From: JBHELT01 sp046262935
GTDB taxonomy: Bacteria; Actinomycetota; CADDZG01; JAHWKV01
Direction of reading: 5' to 3'
DNA: 64,000 nucleotides
Assembly (NCBI GenBank): GCA_046262935.1
Contig: JBHELT010000074.1
Span: forward strand, 71,203 to 135,202
Both the position numbers and the translations under genes were made by a program. The notes beneath the pieces are model-generated. The model saw only the letters and a list, made by a program, of their open reading frames with translations, was not told the DNA's origin and searched no databases. Below, in pieces: positions 51,388 to 61,295 of the stretch. The first letter of the stretch is position 1; each line of letters opens with the position of its first letter.

Positions 51388-52394
51388 AACTCGGGCCTTT
51401 TCACCTCGTCGAGGCTTGGCAGATACTCGGCCGAGGTGAAGACCTTGTTAACCGCCTCCTGTCCGGCCGACGCGAGCAGCTTGTCGAAGAACCGCTGCCC
51501 ATCTTCGTATTGGGCGCGCTTCATCTCCAGTCCAAGCAACTTTCCGATCAACTTAGCCATCACCCCCGAAGACGAGGCGCCGCCTCGAAGAACCCTTCTC
51601 ATCCGGGGTTGTGTTGGGATGATGCGCTCGGCGATGGAGTCCATAATGAAGTTGCCGTGGCCTTCGATCACCGACATGAACGCCTGCATGTCGTTGAACT
51701 TGGCTCTTTGCTCTTCGCTAAGCATGCGCAATCCGAACGGCTGCGAACCCTCACCCGACTTGAGAGCCTGGATCAACCTGTCCAGAAGAGTTCCTGCGTC
51801 CATATCTAGAGATGAAAGAAGATCGCTTACTGAATCGATGAAATATTGGCGCACCCAAGGGTTGCCCTCGAACTGCGCGCGATGCGTCAGTTCGTGAAGC
51901 ACCACCCACAACCGGAAATCGCGCGGCACGAATCCGAAGCGGCGCTCCATCAGGACCATGTTCGGCCCAACGAACCACACGTGGTCATGGCGTCCGAGTA
52001 ATAGGTCGTATTGACCAAGCACGCGCTGCGACAAGAACCCGAGCACGGTCCCCATCTGCGCGCCAAGAGCGGGTCGATACGCGAGCTTCACCACGCTGCC
52101 AATAGGACTCGACGACACCTTGGCATCGACCTTTTCGAGGAGAGGAGCCATCAAGACGAGCATCGAGTCGACATTGGCAGCCGCCCATTCGCTTCGCGAA
52201 AGGACATTGGCTACAGCAGGCGATCCGGTTACAAAACCGGTCTCGGCTTCGATCAGTGGTTCCGCTTCGGCTACCAGGCGGCTAAGGTCCGCATCGAGAT
52301 CATCTAATAGGTATGACTGGTCAAGGGGGCCTTGCGACGCGAAGCGAGCGGCCACCTTGGCCGCGAAAGCAACGTCGATCAGCTGCTGTGGCAC
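51366..52394 (-). CDS. Zinc-dependent metalloprotease-like protein (F420-biosynthesis-associated family, DUF2342-like)
   Basis: A 342-residue protein with the zincin motif VVLHELTHRAQF (about 165-176) and an acidic helix further on (MSVIEGHGNFIMD) that would give the third ligand. It belongs to an actinobacterial family often called coenzyme-F420-associated, though its substrate is unknown. The family is usually found next to tilS, as here. Start GTG at 52394 follows the cupredoxin stop by seven bases. Confidence 0.85.
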   Translation of the reverse strand: MPQQLIDVAFAAKVAARFASQGPLDQSYLLDDLDADLSRLVAEAEPLIEAETGFVTGSPAVANVLSRSEWAAANVDSMLVLMAPLLEKVDAKVSSSPIGSVVKLAYRPALGAQMGTVLGFLSQRVLGQYDLLLGRHDHVWFVGPNMVLMERRFGFVPRDFRLWVVLHELTHRAQFEGNPWVRQYFIDSVSDLLSSLDMDAGTLLDRLIQALKSGEGSQPFGLRMLSEEQRAKFNDMQAFMSVIEGHGNFIMDSIAERIIPTQPRMRRVLRGGASSSGVMAKLIGKLLGLEMKRAQYEDGQRFFDKLLASAGQEAVNKVFTSAEYLPSLDEVKRPELWVKRAL

Positions 52395-52401
52395 AGCTTG
52401 T

Positions 52402-52956
52402 TCATGACCTTGTGATCTCGGTGTTGCGCATCGTCGTTCGTATGTACCCGATCCCGATCAGCATGAGCAGCAAGATCAACATTCCGAAGGCGACCTTGGG
52501 GAAATACTTCTGACTTGCGGGCGGCGGAGTTGCGGGGGGTGCCGCGGAGCCAGCCGCTGCGGCTGCGGCACTGGGCGACGGTGTCGGGCTTGGCGCAGCG
52601 GGCGCGGGGGCGGCCCCACCTGAGACCTCGATCGTGCCACGCATGCCCAAGGTTTCGTGATACTTGCAGACGTAGGCGATACTGCCTGACCCTTTGATCG
52701 TGAGCGTCCTTGACTCTCCCGGGTTCAGGTTTGCTGTGTCGAAGGAACCGTCTTTCGCGGTTGCGGTGTGGGGCGAGTTGCCGGTGTTCTTGAACGTCAC
52801 CGAATCGCCGGGGGCGATGGTCAATGTGACCGGAGAGAATTTGTTGTCCTGGGTCTCAACGGTCTCGGTACCCGCCTTCGCAGGATAGATACCCGCCAGA
52901 AGCCCGGCGCAGAGCAAAGCTGAACACGAAACAACGAAAGCTGACCGGCGCAGCAT
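52402..52956 (-). CDS. Membrane-anchored cupredoxin (plastocyanin/azurin-like)
   Basis: A 184-residue exported copper protein. After a signal peptide (to about 28, YPAKAG) comes one cupredoxin domain with His in NSPHTATA and Cys-His-Met in YVCKYHETLGMRG. An Ala/Pro/Ser linker (about 112-148) leads to a C-terminal membrane anchor (about 152-172). It would face outward and shuttle electrons or copper. AAGGAGG precedes the ATG. It heads the long co-directional run down to clpC. Confidence 0.9.
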   Translation of the reverse strand: MLRRSAFVVSCSALLCAGLLAGIYPAKAGTETVETQDNKFSPVTLTIAPGDSVTFKNTGNSPHTATAKDGSFDTANLNPGESRTLTIKGSGSIAYVCKYHETLGMRGTIEVSGGAAPAPAAPSPTPSPSAAAAAAGSAAPPATPPPASQKYFPKVAFGMLILLLMLIGIGYIRTTMRNTEITRS

Positions 52957-53030
52957 CGATCCTCCTTACGAATGAAATGACGCGAGGCGGATTGTAAGTG
53001 CTTGGGCCGGGCCTTGCAGTTTTCGGGCGC

Positions 53031-53219
53031 TTACCTGGTCTTTTTGCCTCTGAGTCGAGGGATCTTCATGCCCGCATGGATGAAGCAGGTCTCCCTGCGG
53101 TTATAGGTTGATAGTTTGGTTATGCAGTCGGGATGGGCGCATGTTCTACCCTCGACGTATCGCCTTGACCTCTTTGGAAGCCCGGCGACGTGGGCCCCCT
53201 TGATAGCTGCTGTGGTCAC
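53031..53219 (-). CDS. Small Cys/His zinc-binding protein (actinobacterial)
   Basis: A 62-residue basic protein with RTCAHPDCITKLSTYN then ETCFIHAG, that is C-x4-C ... C-x2-H, a plausible single zinc site. Similar short proteins of the form TCAHPGC..LS.YN are common in actinobacteria and of unknown role. The GTG at 53219 is chosen because GGAGG lies 8 bases upstream; an ATG at 53240 lies before that site. Confidence 0.75.
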   Translation of the reverse strand: MTTAAIKGAHVAGLPKRSRRYVEGRTCAHPDCITKLSTYNRRETCFIHAGMKIPRLRGKKTR

Positions 53220-53357
53220 TGGACATACCTCCCATGGCACTTTTCATCTGTTACCGATGCGCTCGGAACAACATCTTTGGGGCCCGCTTTATTCCCGATA
53301 TATCTCATCGGGAAACTTCCCGTTCGAATGTAGACCCCCGTTCCGGGGAGGCGGTTG

Positions 53358-53430
53358 AACCGGGGGTTCGGGGGTGTAGCAGCCCCCGTTCGCTCAAGAC
53401 CACCGCGCGCCAGGAGCTGCGGACCCCTGA
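53358..53430 (-). repeat. Diverged inverted copy of the 77-bp repeat at 9209-9370
   Basis: 73 bases, opposite in orientation to the otsA copies. The first 26 bases (AACCGGGGGTTCGGGGGTGT and on) match exactly; the rest carries scattered changes and one shift, ending in CCCCTGA. The gap 53220-53462 holds this copy and nothing else I can identify. Confidence 0.85.
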
Positions 53431-53462
53431 AATAAAGAAGGTGAAGAATCGGTGAAGAAGAG

Positions 53463-54664
<1,202 letters not shown>

Positions 54665-54668
<4 letters not shown>

Positions 54669-56677
54669 CCGCTTACCCCTTCGGATAACACCCTTCGAGC
54701 TGTCATTTCTTCGGAAGCGGCAAGCACGCGCGACAGGATCTCAGCAGCGATCAGTTCTTCGGGCTGAGACGCGTCGATAACCACGAAGCGATCTGCATGA
54801 CGGTCCGCGAGATACAGATATGCGTCGCGTACCTTTTGATGGAAACCCAGCGACTCCTGTTCGATCCGGTCGGTTACGCCGGAGCGGGTAAGGCCCTTGC
54901 CTGCGTCGAAGTCGAGCAGAAAGACGATATCGGGCAGCAGGCCCGAGGTTGCCCAACGGTTCAGTTCCATAACGCGCTCTTCGCCCAGTCCTCTCGCCAC
55001 GCCCTGATAGGCGACCGATGAATCAAGATACCTGTCCGATACGACGATCGACCCGGACGCAAGTGCTGGCATTATCACTTCATGCACATGCTGAGCCCGG
55101 TCTGCCGCGTACATGAGCGTCTCAGCAAGCGGGGATAAGTTGCGGTTGTTGGGATCTAAGAGCTGATCTCGGATCGCCTCGCCCATGCGGGTTCCTCCGG
55201 GTTCTCTCGTGACCACGACCGCGAACCCGCGGGCCTCGAGCGCGATGCGCAGAGCACGCATCTGCGTTGACTTACCTGCGCCTTCGCCACCTTCGAAAAC
55301 AACGAACAGGCCCGACGACGGGATCGCGAGCCGCCTTCTTGCCCTTACTGCGTTTGTAGTTATCGCGCCAGCAGACAGGACCAGCAATCCGCCAAGCCAC
55401 ATGACAGCTCTGATCCCTCGGATGTCCAAGTGCTGTCCCGCGAACGCGAGGGTGTGCTTGCCGAAGACGTCATCGATCAAACGAACCATCACAGGGGCAA
55501 CCGAAGAAGCGCCGACCAAAGAGAGCCTGATCACCGAGGTGATGGCTGCGGAAACTCGGCCTCGCACCGCCTCGCCGATCCTTTCCTGGACAAGTGCGTA
55601 GCCAGATGGATAAGCGATGCCTGCGCCAAAGCCTGCGACGCCGGCCCATACCAGTGCTGGAGTGATCGTCGAAACGCTTCCAAATCCGACGAGGGCCCCG
55701 CCAAGCACGCCAACCGAGAGCGAAAAAACAACGTCCTTGCTTAGCGGTCGCGAGGCGCCGGCGGCGATCGCGAACCCGACGCCGAGGCCGATCCCTATGG
55801 CCGTCACCAAGAAACCGAAGCTGGCCGGCCCACCGTGAAGGATATCGCTCACGAAGAAAACACTCATCGACAAGAAGATGCCGATGCCCGCATACGTGCC
55901 GGCGATCCCAAACACCCAGGGCCGAATCATCGGGTGGCGGGCGATCGTGGCGATACCAACTTTGAGATCGCTCCACACAGCCCGCAGATTCATGGGCCGG
56001 CGCGAGCCTTCGCGCTTTGGGACCGCGATCGTAGTCATCAGGGCCGCGCTAAGCATGAAGCTGATCCCATCGAAGAACAGTGCGAGGTTCTCTGGCCCAA
56101 GAACGAACTGCTTGAAGTGCGTTGCCGAGCCGATGACCCGCGCTAGGTGTGACAAAAGACCGAAAGCCGCACCAGAGATCGGGAAGGTCGCATAGGCAGC
56201 CATGAGGAATAGCGAGTAGGTGTGCGTCAACTGATCCTTGCGGATCATCGCTGGGATCGCGGCGTCTTTGGCCGATTGCCACAAGATGGTGAGCATCTCG
56301 AGCAGCGCGGAGACGATGAAGAGAAGGACCGCAGGATTGAGCAACGGAACCACTCGGCCGATGCTTTGCACGAAAGGCAGCGTGGCGATCATCACTGCAC
56401 GCGCAAGGTCGGCGAACACCATGACCTTTTTGCGGTCCCACCTGTCAACAAGAACGCCGCCGACGGGACCGAACAACAAGGCAGGAGCGAGGCGAGCGAA
56501 CAAAACCGCTGCTACGGCGAATTCATTGTTGTAGATGCGGTGAGCCAGCGCCAGGATGGCGATAAGGCCGATCCAATCCCCGAACGAAGAGATCGCTTGC
56601 GCGGCGAAAAAAAGCTTTATGGAACTGTCTTTGAGGAGTTGACGGTACCCGGCTCGCCGCTCCGTTCTATCCCTCAC
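54665..56677 (-). CDS. tmk: MFS transporter–thymidylate kinase fusion
   Basis: A 670-residue two-part protein. Residues 1 to about 440 are a 12-helix MFS-type domain (GPVGGVLVDRWDRKKVMVFADL is the MFS loop). From about 448 a complete dTMP kinase follows: LFVVFEGGEGAGKSTQMRAL (P-loop), VTREPGGTRMGE and VVSDRYLDSSVAYQG. The kinase makes dTDP for DNA synthesis; what the transporter half does is unknown. Large Tmk proteins of this kind occur in other actinobacteria. It overlaps topA by 11 bases and holB by 4, so topA–tmk–holB form one unit. Confidence 0.93.
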
Positions 56678-58904
56678 TTACTCCGGCTGTTGCTTTGCGC
56701 GGATCTTCATTCTGTGTGTGACGGCAAGCGGGGTAGTGATCGCAACCATAGAACACGCCTTTCTTGCCAGATCGCTCGACGAGTTCGCCACCCTGTTTGT
56801 CGGTACAGCGCTTGCACGGGTTCTCGATGCACTTAGGGCAAGGGGCTCCGGTCTTGACCGCGGTCTTCTTCTGGATGTACTTGCATTCAGGATAGTTCGA
56901 GCAGCCTACGAACGGTCCGAATCGACCACGCCTTTTCTGCAATTGATTACCGCACTCCGGACACTTTTCATCGAGCAGTTCGACGGCTTCTTGCTCTTGG
57001 CCTGGAAGCGGCCCTGTGAAGCGGCAGTCGGGATAGTTGGTGCATCCGTAGAACTTGCCGCGCCTTCCGAGTTTGATGATGAGGGGGTTGCCGCACTGGG
57101 GGCATTTCTCATCGGTCGCTTCGGTTGTGATCTCTTCTTTTGGAACTTCACCTGCTTTGTTCAGTCTGTCCTGCAAAGGGGTGTAGAAGGCCTCGACGAC
57201 CGGACGATAGGCAACCTTTCCTTCGGCCATGTCATCGAGATGTTCCTCCATGTCAGAAGTGAACTGGAAATCCATGAAATGGTCGCCGAAATAACGCACC
57301 AAGAAATCGGTTGTTATCTCGCCGGTATCGGTTGCGAAGAACCTCTTCTTCTCCAAACGCGTAAAGTCGCGCTTCTCGTCGGAAAGGGTTCCCATGATCG
57401 ACGCGTACGTCGAAGGTCTGCCTATCCCCTTCGCCTCCAACTCTTTGATAAGCGACGCCTCCGTGTAGCGCGGCGGGGGCTGGGTGAAGTGTTGTTCAGG
57501 GATGAGTTCACGAAGATCGAGCGACTGGTCAGCCTGGAGCGGAGGCAGACGTTTCTCGTCGGATTCTTCGTCATCATCGTCTTTGCCCTCTAGGTAAAGG
57601 GTCATGAACCCCTCGAACTTGATGGTAGACCCAGTCGCCCTGAACAAGTGGTCGTCGCCTTCGATCGGCTTGGCCAGCACGTCGACCGAGACCTGATCGA
57701 ATACAGCGGGGGTCATGAGCGATGCAACCGCTCGTTTGTAGACCAAGTCGTAAACCTTTATCAAGGCTTCTGCATCGCGCGAATCGTTGTCGCGGATCTC
57801 AGCTTCCATCTGTTCACGCGGGCGGGCCATGTCTGTTGGCCTGATGCATTCGTGGGCCTCTTGAGCCCCCTTGGCCTTCTTGTCGTGGGCCTTGTACCTG
57901 CCAGACCAAAATGCGTCGCCAAAAATTGACTTCACGTAAGTTGCCGCCCCTGCGATGGCCTCTTGGCTCATGGTGGTTGAGTCGGTGCGCATGTACGTGA
58001 TGTGTCCGCGTTCGTATAAGCGCTGGGCTAGCGACATGGCCCTTCGGGCTCCAAGCCCCAGCTTTCGCGATGCGTCCTGTTGGAAGGTAGATGTGATGAA
58101 CGGCGGTGGTGGGGTCCTTTTGGTTTCTTTGGTGCGAACATCGGCAACGGTGAAGGTTGCCCCATCGAGGGCTCGTTTGATGGCCTCGGCCTGCGCTTGT
58201 TCGGGGATCCGGTTCTCGATGTCGTCTTTGGAGTCTTTCTGGATCTGGGTGGGGACCTTACGCTCACCGATCTGGATCAGCGAAGCGGTGAATGTTTCGT
58301 CTTTGTCTGTCGCCAGAAGGGCGTCGAGTGTCCAATACTCAGTGGTGACGAACGCTCGGATCTCTCGTTCGCGTTCAACGACCAGCCGCAGAGCCGGACT
58401 TTGAACCCGGCCCGCCGAAAGCCCATATCGGATCTTGCTCCATAGAAGTTGCGAAACCGGGTAGCCAACCAATCGGTCTATCCCACGGCGGGCCTGTTGG
58501 GCGTCTACGAGTCTCTGGTCGATGTCACGAGGATGCTCGACCGCTTCGGTCACTGCCTTCTTGGTTATCTCAGTGAAAGTGATCCGTCGTTGCTTGTCGA
58601 TGGGGATCTTGCAGGCCTCGGTGATGTGCCATGCGATCGCCTCGCCCTCGCGGTCGTAGTCGGTGGCGAGATAAACCGCCTCTGCGGTTTTCGCTTCCTT
58701 GGTTATCGAGGAGATGACCTTCTTCTTGTCCTCGTTGACCTCATAGGCAAGGGCGAAGCCATTGTCGGTGTCAACCCCAAGCACCTTCGAAGGCAGGTCG
58801 CGAACATGACCAACCGAAGCGAGGACTTTGTAGTCCTTGCCCAGGTATTTGCCGATCGTTTTCGCTTTCGCGGGCGACTCGACGATCACCAGATTGGTTG
58901 CCAC
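56667..58904 (-). CDS. topA: DNA topoisomerase I
   Basis: A 745-residue type IA topoisomerase relaxing negative supercoils. The Toprim domain (LVIVESPAKAKTIGKYLG, DYDREGEAIAWH) opens it, the active-site Tyr is in GHITYMRTDST, and the C-terminus has three or four zinc modules (CPQCG ... CTNYPDC; CPECG ... CSNYPEC; CPKC ... CDHYPAC). The GTG at 58904 is chosen because the Toprim motif then starts at residue 4; AGGAG lies 11 bases upstream. Confidence 0.97.
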   Translation of the reverse strand: MATNLVIVESPAKAKTIGKYLGKDYKVLASVGHVRDLPSKVLGVDTDNGFALAYEVNEDKKKVISSITKEAKTAEAVYLATDYDREGEAIAWHITEACKIPIDKQRRITFTEITKKAVTEAVEHPRDIDQRLVDAQQARRGIDRLVGYPVSQLLWSKIRYGLSAGRVQSPALRLVVEREREIRAFVTTEYWTLDALLATDKDETFTASLIQIGERKVPTQIQKDSKDDIENRIPEQAQAEAIKRALDGATFTVADVRTKETKRTPPPPFITSTFQQDASRKLGLGARRAMSLAQRLYERGHITYMRTDSTTMSQEAIAGAATYVKSIFGDAFWSGRYKAHDKKAKGAQEAHECIRPTDMARPREQMEAEIRDNDSRDAEALIKVYDLVYKRAVASLMTPAVFDQVSVDVLAKPIEGDDHLFRATGSTIKFEGFMTLYLEGKDDDDEESDEKRLPPLQADQSLDLRELIPEQHFTQPPPRYTEASLIKELEAKGIGRPSTYASIMGTLSDEKRDFTRLEKKRFFATDTGEITTDFLVRYFGDHFMDFQFTSDMEEHLDDMAEGKVAYRPVVEAFYTPLQDRLNKAGEVPKEEITTEATDEKCPQCGNPLIIKLGRRGKFYGCTNYPDCRFTGPLPGQEQEAVELLDEKCPECGNQLQKRRGRFGPFVGCSNYPECKYIQKKTAVKTGAPCPKCIENPCKRCTDKQGGELVERSGKKGVFYGCDHYPACRHTQNEDPRKATAGVSEG

Positions 58905-59031
58905 GTGCGTTCCAACTCCTTGCCTTGGTGGTTCCTGCCGCTCGGGGTTCCAGAGATTGGGCAGAGTGATACCCCTTTTCGATTCTGTCAAGGAGGCCCA
59001 CATGCAGCCTCGCCCCCGATAGCATCATGAG

Positions 59032-59739
59032 GTGACCGGACCGAACAGGGCATCAACAGCCTGCCTTATCCTTTTATTCCTCGCCACATGCGCCCCTCAC
59101 GCATCGTTGCCCACCGGCGACACCAGCGTCGCCCCAGGCGTTGGTTCACCAGGTCGTGCCCACTCAACGCAGCTGTTTTCGACCAAGCCGACCACCAAAC
59201 GATCGTTGGCTTCGCCCAGCCCACCCACGAGCCTCACGCCTGACCAGGCGAACGGCAGCGTAGAGCCGGGCTTCGTTCAGTTCTTCTCCGCGTCCGATCA
59301 GTCAGGCGACCACGGGACCGCAGCCCCCGGCTATGCCGACATCGTTTCGCTGAGACTCAGCGATGACGGTACCAGCCTGCACGTCACGGTACGGTTCGCC
59401 CAAGACGTTCCCGCGCGACTTCCCCAAGACACCACGATGGGTCTAGGTATAGACCTTTACTCAGGGCAAACCCGCGAGAGCGACCAGCAGTTGTTCGCTG
59501 ACGGATCAACCGATGGCTGGACCGGGTACTTATACGGAGTGAGCGGTGAGTCCACGTCGAACATCCCCGCGATCGTGAGCGGTCCCGAGATCACCTTGCG
59601 AGTTGAGTGGGCCAAGATCGGAGGGCGCAAGGGTGGCTATGTGAGCGCCTTTTGCGACTGGTCCCACAGGTCGGGCATCTTCAATGAGGCTGGCGAAGAC
59701 CACGTGCCTGACTCCGGCCGGTTAGGGTTCACGCCATAG
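59032..59739 (+). CDS. Putative secreted lipoprotein, function unknown
   Basis: A 235-residue protein with a hydrophobic N-terminus and possible lipobox LATC (Cys about 20), a long Ser/Thr/Pro linker (25-75) and a C-terminal beta-type domain with DGSTDGWTGYLYG and CDWSHRSG. No family recognised. Divergent from topA; the DedA gene starts three bases after its stop, so the two are likely co-expressed. Confidence 0.7.
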   Translation: MTGPNRASTACLILLFLATCAPHASLPTGDTSVAPGVGSPGRAHSTQLFSTKPTTKRSLASPSPPTSLTPDQANGSVEPGFVQFFSASDQSGDHGTAAPGYADIVSLRLSDDGTSLHVTVRFAQDVPARLPQDTTMGLGIDLYSGQTRESDQQLFADGSTDGWTGYLYGVSGESTSNIPAIVSGPEITLRVEWAKIGGRKGGYVSAFCDWSHRSGIFNEAGEDHVPDSGRLGFTP

Positions 59740-59741
59740 CC

Positions 59742-60377
59742 ATGGCTCACATACTCGACGCGGTAAAGATCTGGATCGAGAACTCGGTTGGACATTCCGG
59801 CTACCTCGCCATCTTCGTGCTCATGCTCCTCGAGTCTGCATGCATACCCATACCGAGCGAAGTCACGATGCCGGTGGGAGGGTTGCTTGCCGCCGCCGGC
59901 AAACTGTCTTTCTGGTGGGTTGGCTTGATCGGTGCTGTGGCAAATGTGGCGGGATCGCTGGTTGCTTACTACGTAGGCGCGCATGGTGGACGTACTTTCC
60001 TGTTGAAATATGGTCGGTTCTTGCTGATCAAACCGCACGACATCGAACGATCAGAGGCATGGTTCACCCGATATGGAACGGGCGCCGTATTCTTTTCACG
60101 TCTGGTACCGGTTGCGAGAACTTTCATCTCGTTGCCCGCCGGCATCGCCAAGATGCCGATCCGCCGGTTCATCGCCCTGACCTTTGCCGGTTGTGTGCCC
60201 TGGGCCTTTGCGCTGACCTGGGCTGGCTATGCTCTGGGTCGCTCCTGGAAGAAGATCCTTCCGTTCATGGACGCGGCCACCTATGCCATCGCAGCATTGA
60301 CGGTCCTCGTGATCGGCGTTTGGGGCATCCGCAGACTTTTGAAGTCAAGACGAGTAGATGAATCTCGGCCACTGTGA
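59742..60377 (+). CDS. DedA family membrane protein
   Basis: A 211-residue polytopic protein. The DedA signature is ESACIPIPSEVTMPVGG (about 31-47) and FFSRLVPVARTFISLPAGIAKMPIRRF (about 117-143), with re-entrant and membrane helices around them. DedA proteins act as lipid carriers/flippases; family members recycle undecaprenyl phosphate or phospholipid. It follows the secreted protein gene by 2 bases. Confidence 0.93.
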   Translation: MAHILDAVKIWIENSVGHSGYLAIFVLMLLESACIPIPSEVTMPVGGLLAAAGKLSFWWVGLIGAVANVAGSLVAYYVGAHGGRTFLLKYGRFLLIKPHDIERSEAWFTRYGTGAVFFSRLVPVARTFISLPAGIAKMPIRRFIALTFAGCVPWAFALTWAGYALGRSWKKILPFMDAATYAIAALTVLVIGVWGIRRLLKSRRVDESRPL

Positions 60378-60585
60378 GTATTCCAACGGGTCGCATCGAC
60401 GTCATGCCTGAAAAGATTCGAACAAAATAATTTTCGTGCGAGAACTGCACATAACGTCGGAATCCGCCAAATAGGAACGTCCGGAGTGTCTAGGTATCGG
60501 CCGGTGAACGTCCTGAGTGGCCGTAACTATTCACCATGGGATTCGTTTTTCTACACGAGATCCCCCGCCGAAAAGGAGTCGATGA

Positions 60586-61134
60586 GTGAAAAACAAGTCC
60601 CTTGCCCTTTTGCTCGCGTCAGCCGTGCTCGCGGGGTTGTTCGCGTTCGCCCTGCCTGCCTTTGCCGACAATTCGTGCAAGGCGACCGTTTCGGGCGTGC
60701 GTCAAGGTGTCCACTCGGCAACCTTGGCTGATTCGAGCATCGACAGCGTCCTTTGGCCGCCGAACCACAAACTTCGCACGATCTCGATCTCGGCAAGTGG
60801 CTCCCACGGTCAATGCGATGTCACGATCACCGATGTCCGCCAGACCGAAGCGATCGATGCCCCCGGATCTGGCAATACCAGCCCGGATGCAACCAACTGC
60901 AACAACTCAGGCAACACATCGAAGATCGACCTAAGGGCGGAACGTTCCGGGATCAATGACAGTCGCTACTACAGGGTTGACTTCACCATGACCGATAGCG
61001 ATGGCTCGAGCAATGACACGGCCGTTGTATTGGTCCCGCACGACCAAGGTGTGAAGCGCACCTACAGTTCCTCAGACGCTGCCACCGCTCAGTTCCCCTC
61101 TTACGATGGAACCGCTCTTTCCTGCAAGAACTAG
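60586..61134 (+). CDS. Secreted protein with WPPNHK motif
   Basis: A 182-residue exported protein with a signal peptide (about 1-27, cleaved after AFA) and then a beta-rich domain containing VLWPPNHKLRTISI, a motif seen in secreted repeat and adhesion-like domains. Four cysteines (NSCKA, HGQCD, TNCNN, LSCKN) could form two disulfides. Ribosome site AAGGAG precedes the GTG. The 208 bases upstream (60378-60585) hold no recognisable element. Confidence 0.78.
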   Translation: MKNKSLALLLASAVLAGLFAFALPAFADNSCKATVSGVRQGVHSATLADSSIDSVLWPPNHKLRTISISASGSHGQCDVTITDVRQTEAIDAPGSGNTSPDATNCNNSGNTSKIDLRAERSGINDSRYYRVDFTMTDSDGSSNDTAVVLVPHDQGVKRTYSSSDAATAQFPSYDGTALSCKN

Positions 61135-61152
61135 GCATCTCGAACTCCTAGC

Positions 61153-61182
61153 AAGAAGGCCCGTTCGCGGGCCTTCTTTTCA
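61153..61182 (+). terminator. Terminator with a TTCG tetraloop
   Basis: An 11-bp stem AAGAAGGCCCG / CGGGCCTTCTT closed by a TTCG loop and followed by TTCATT, starting 18 bases past the stop of the WPPNHK protein gene. Confidence 0.92.
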
Positions 61183-61285
61183 TTTCCGGCCCCGGCGCCG
61201 GTGGCGTTAGTCCTGACGGGCTAGTCATTAACTAGTCATCGAATGGTCACTCCAAGTGCTCAAGGATTTTTACGACATCTGCCGA

Positions 61286-61291
61286 TATCTT
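61286..61291 (+). promoter_or_regulatory. Putative -10 box of the histidine kinase gene
   Basis: TATCTT ends four bases before the GTG start at 61296, with no ribosome site, suggesting a leaderless or near-leaderless transcript. Confidence 0.4.
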
Positions 61292-61295
61292 CCAT

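Noticed and set aside
56718..57593. Long plus-strand frame opposite topA
   Set aside because: Shadow of topA; no start signals or family features.
60378..60585. Cyclic-di-GMP riboswitch upstream of the WPPNHK protein
   Set aside because: No conserved core sequence was found; only ordinary intergenic sequence and a ribosome site.
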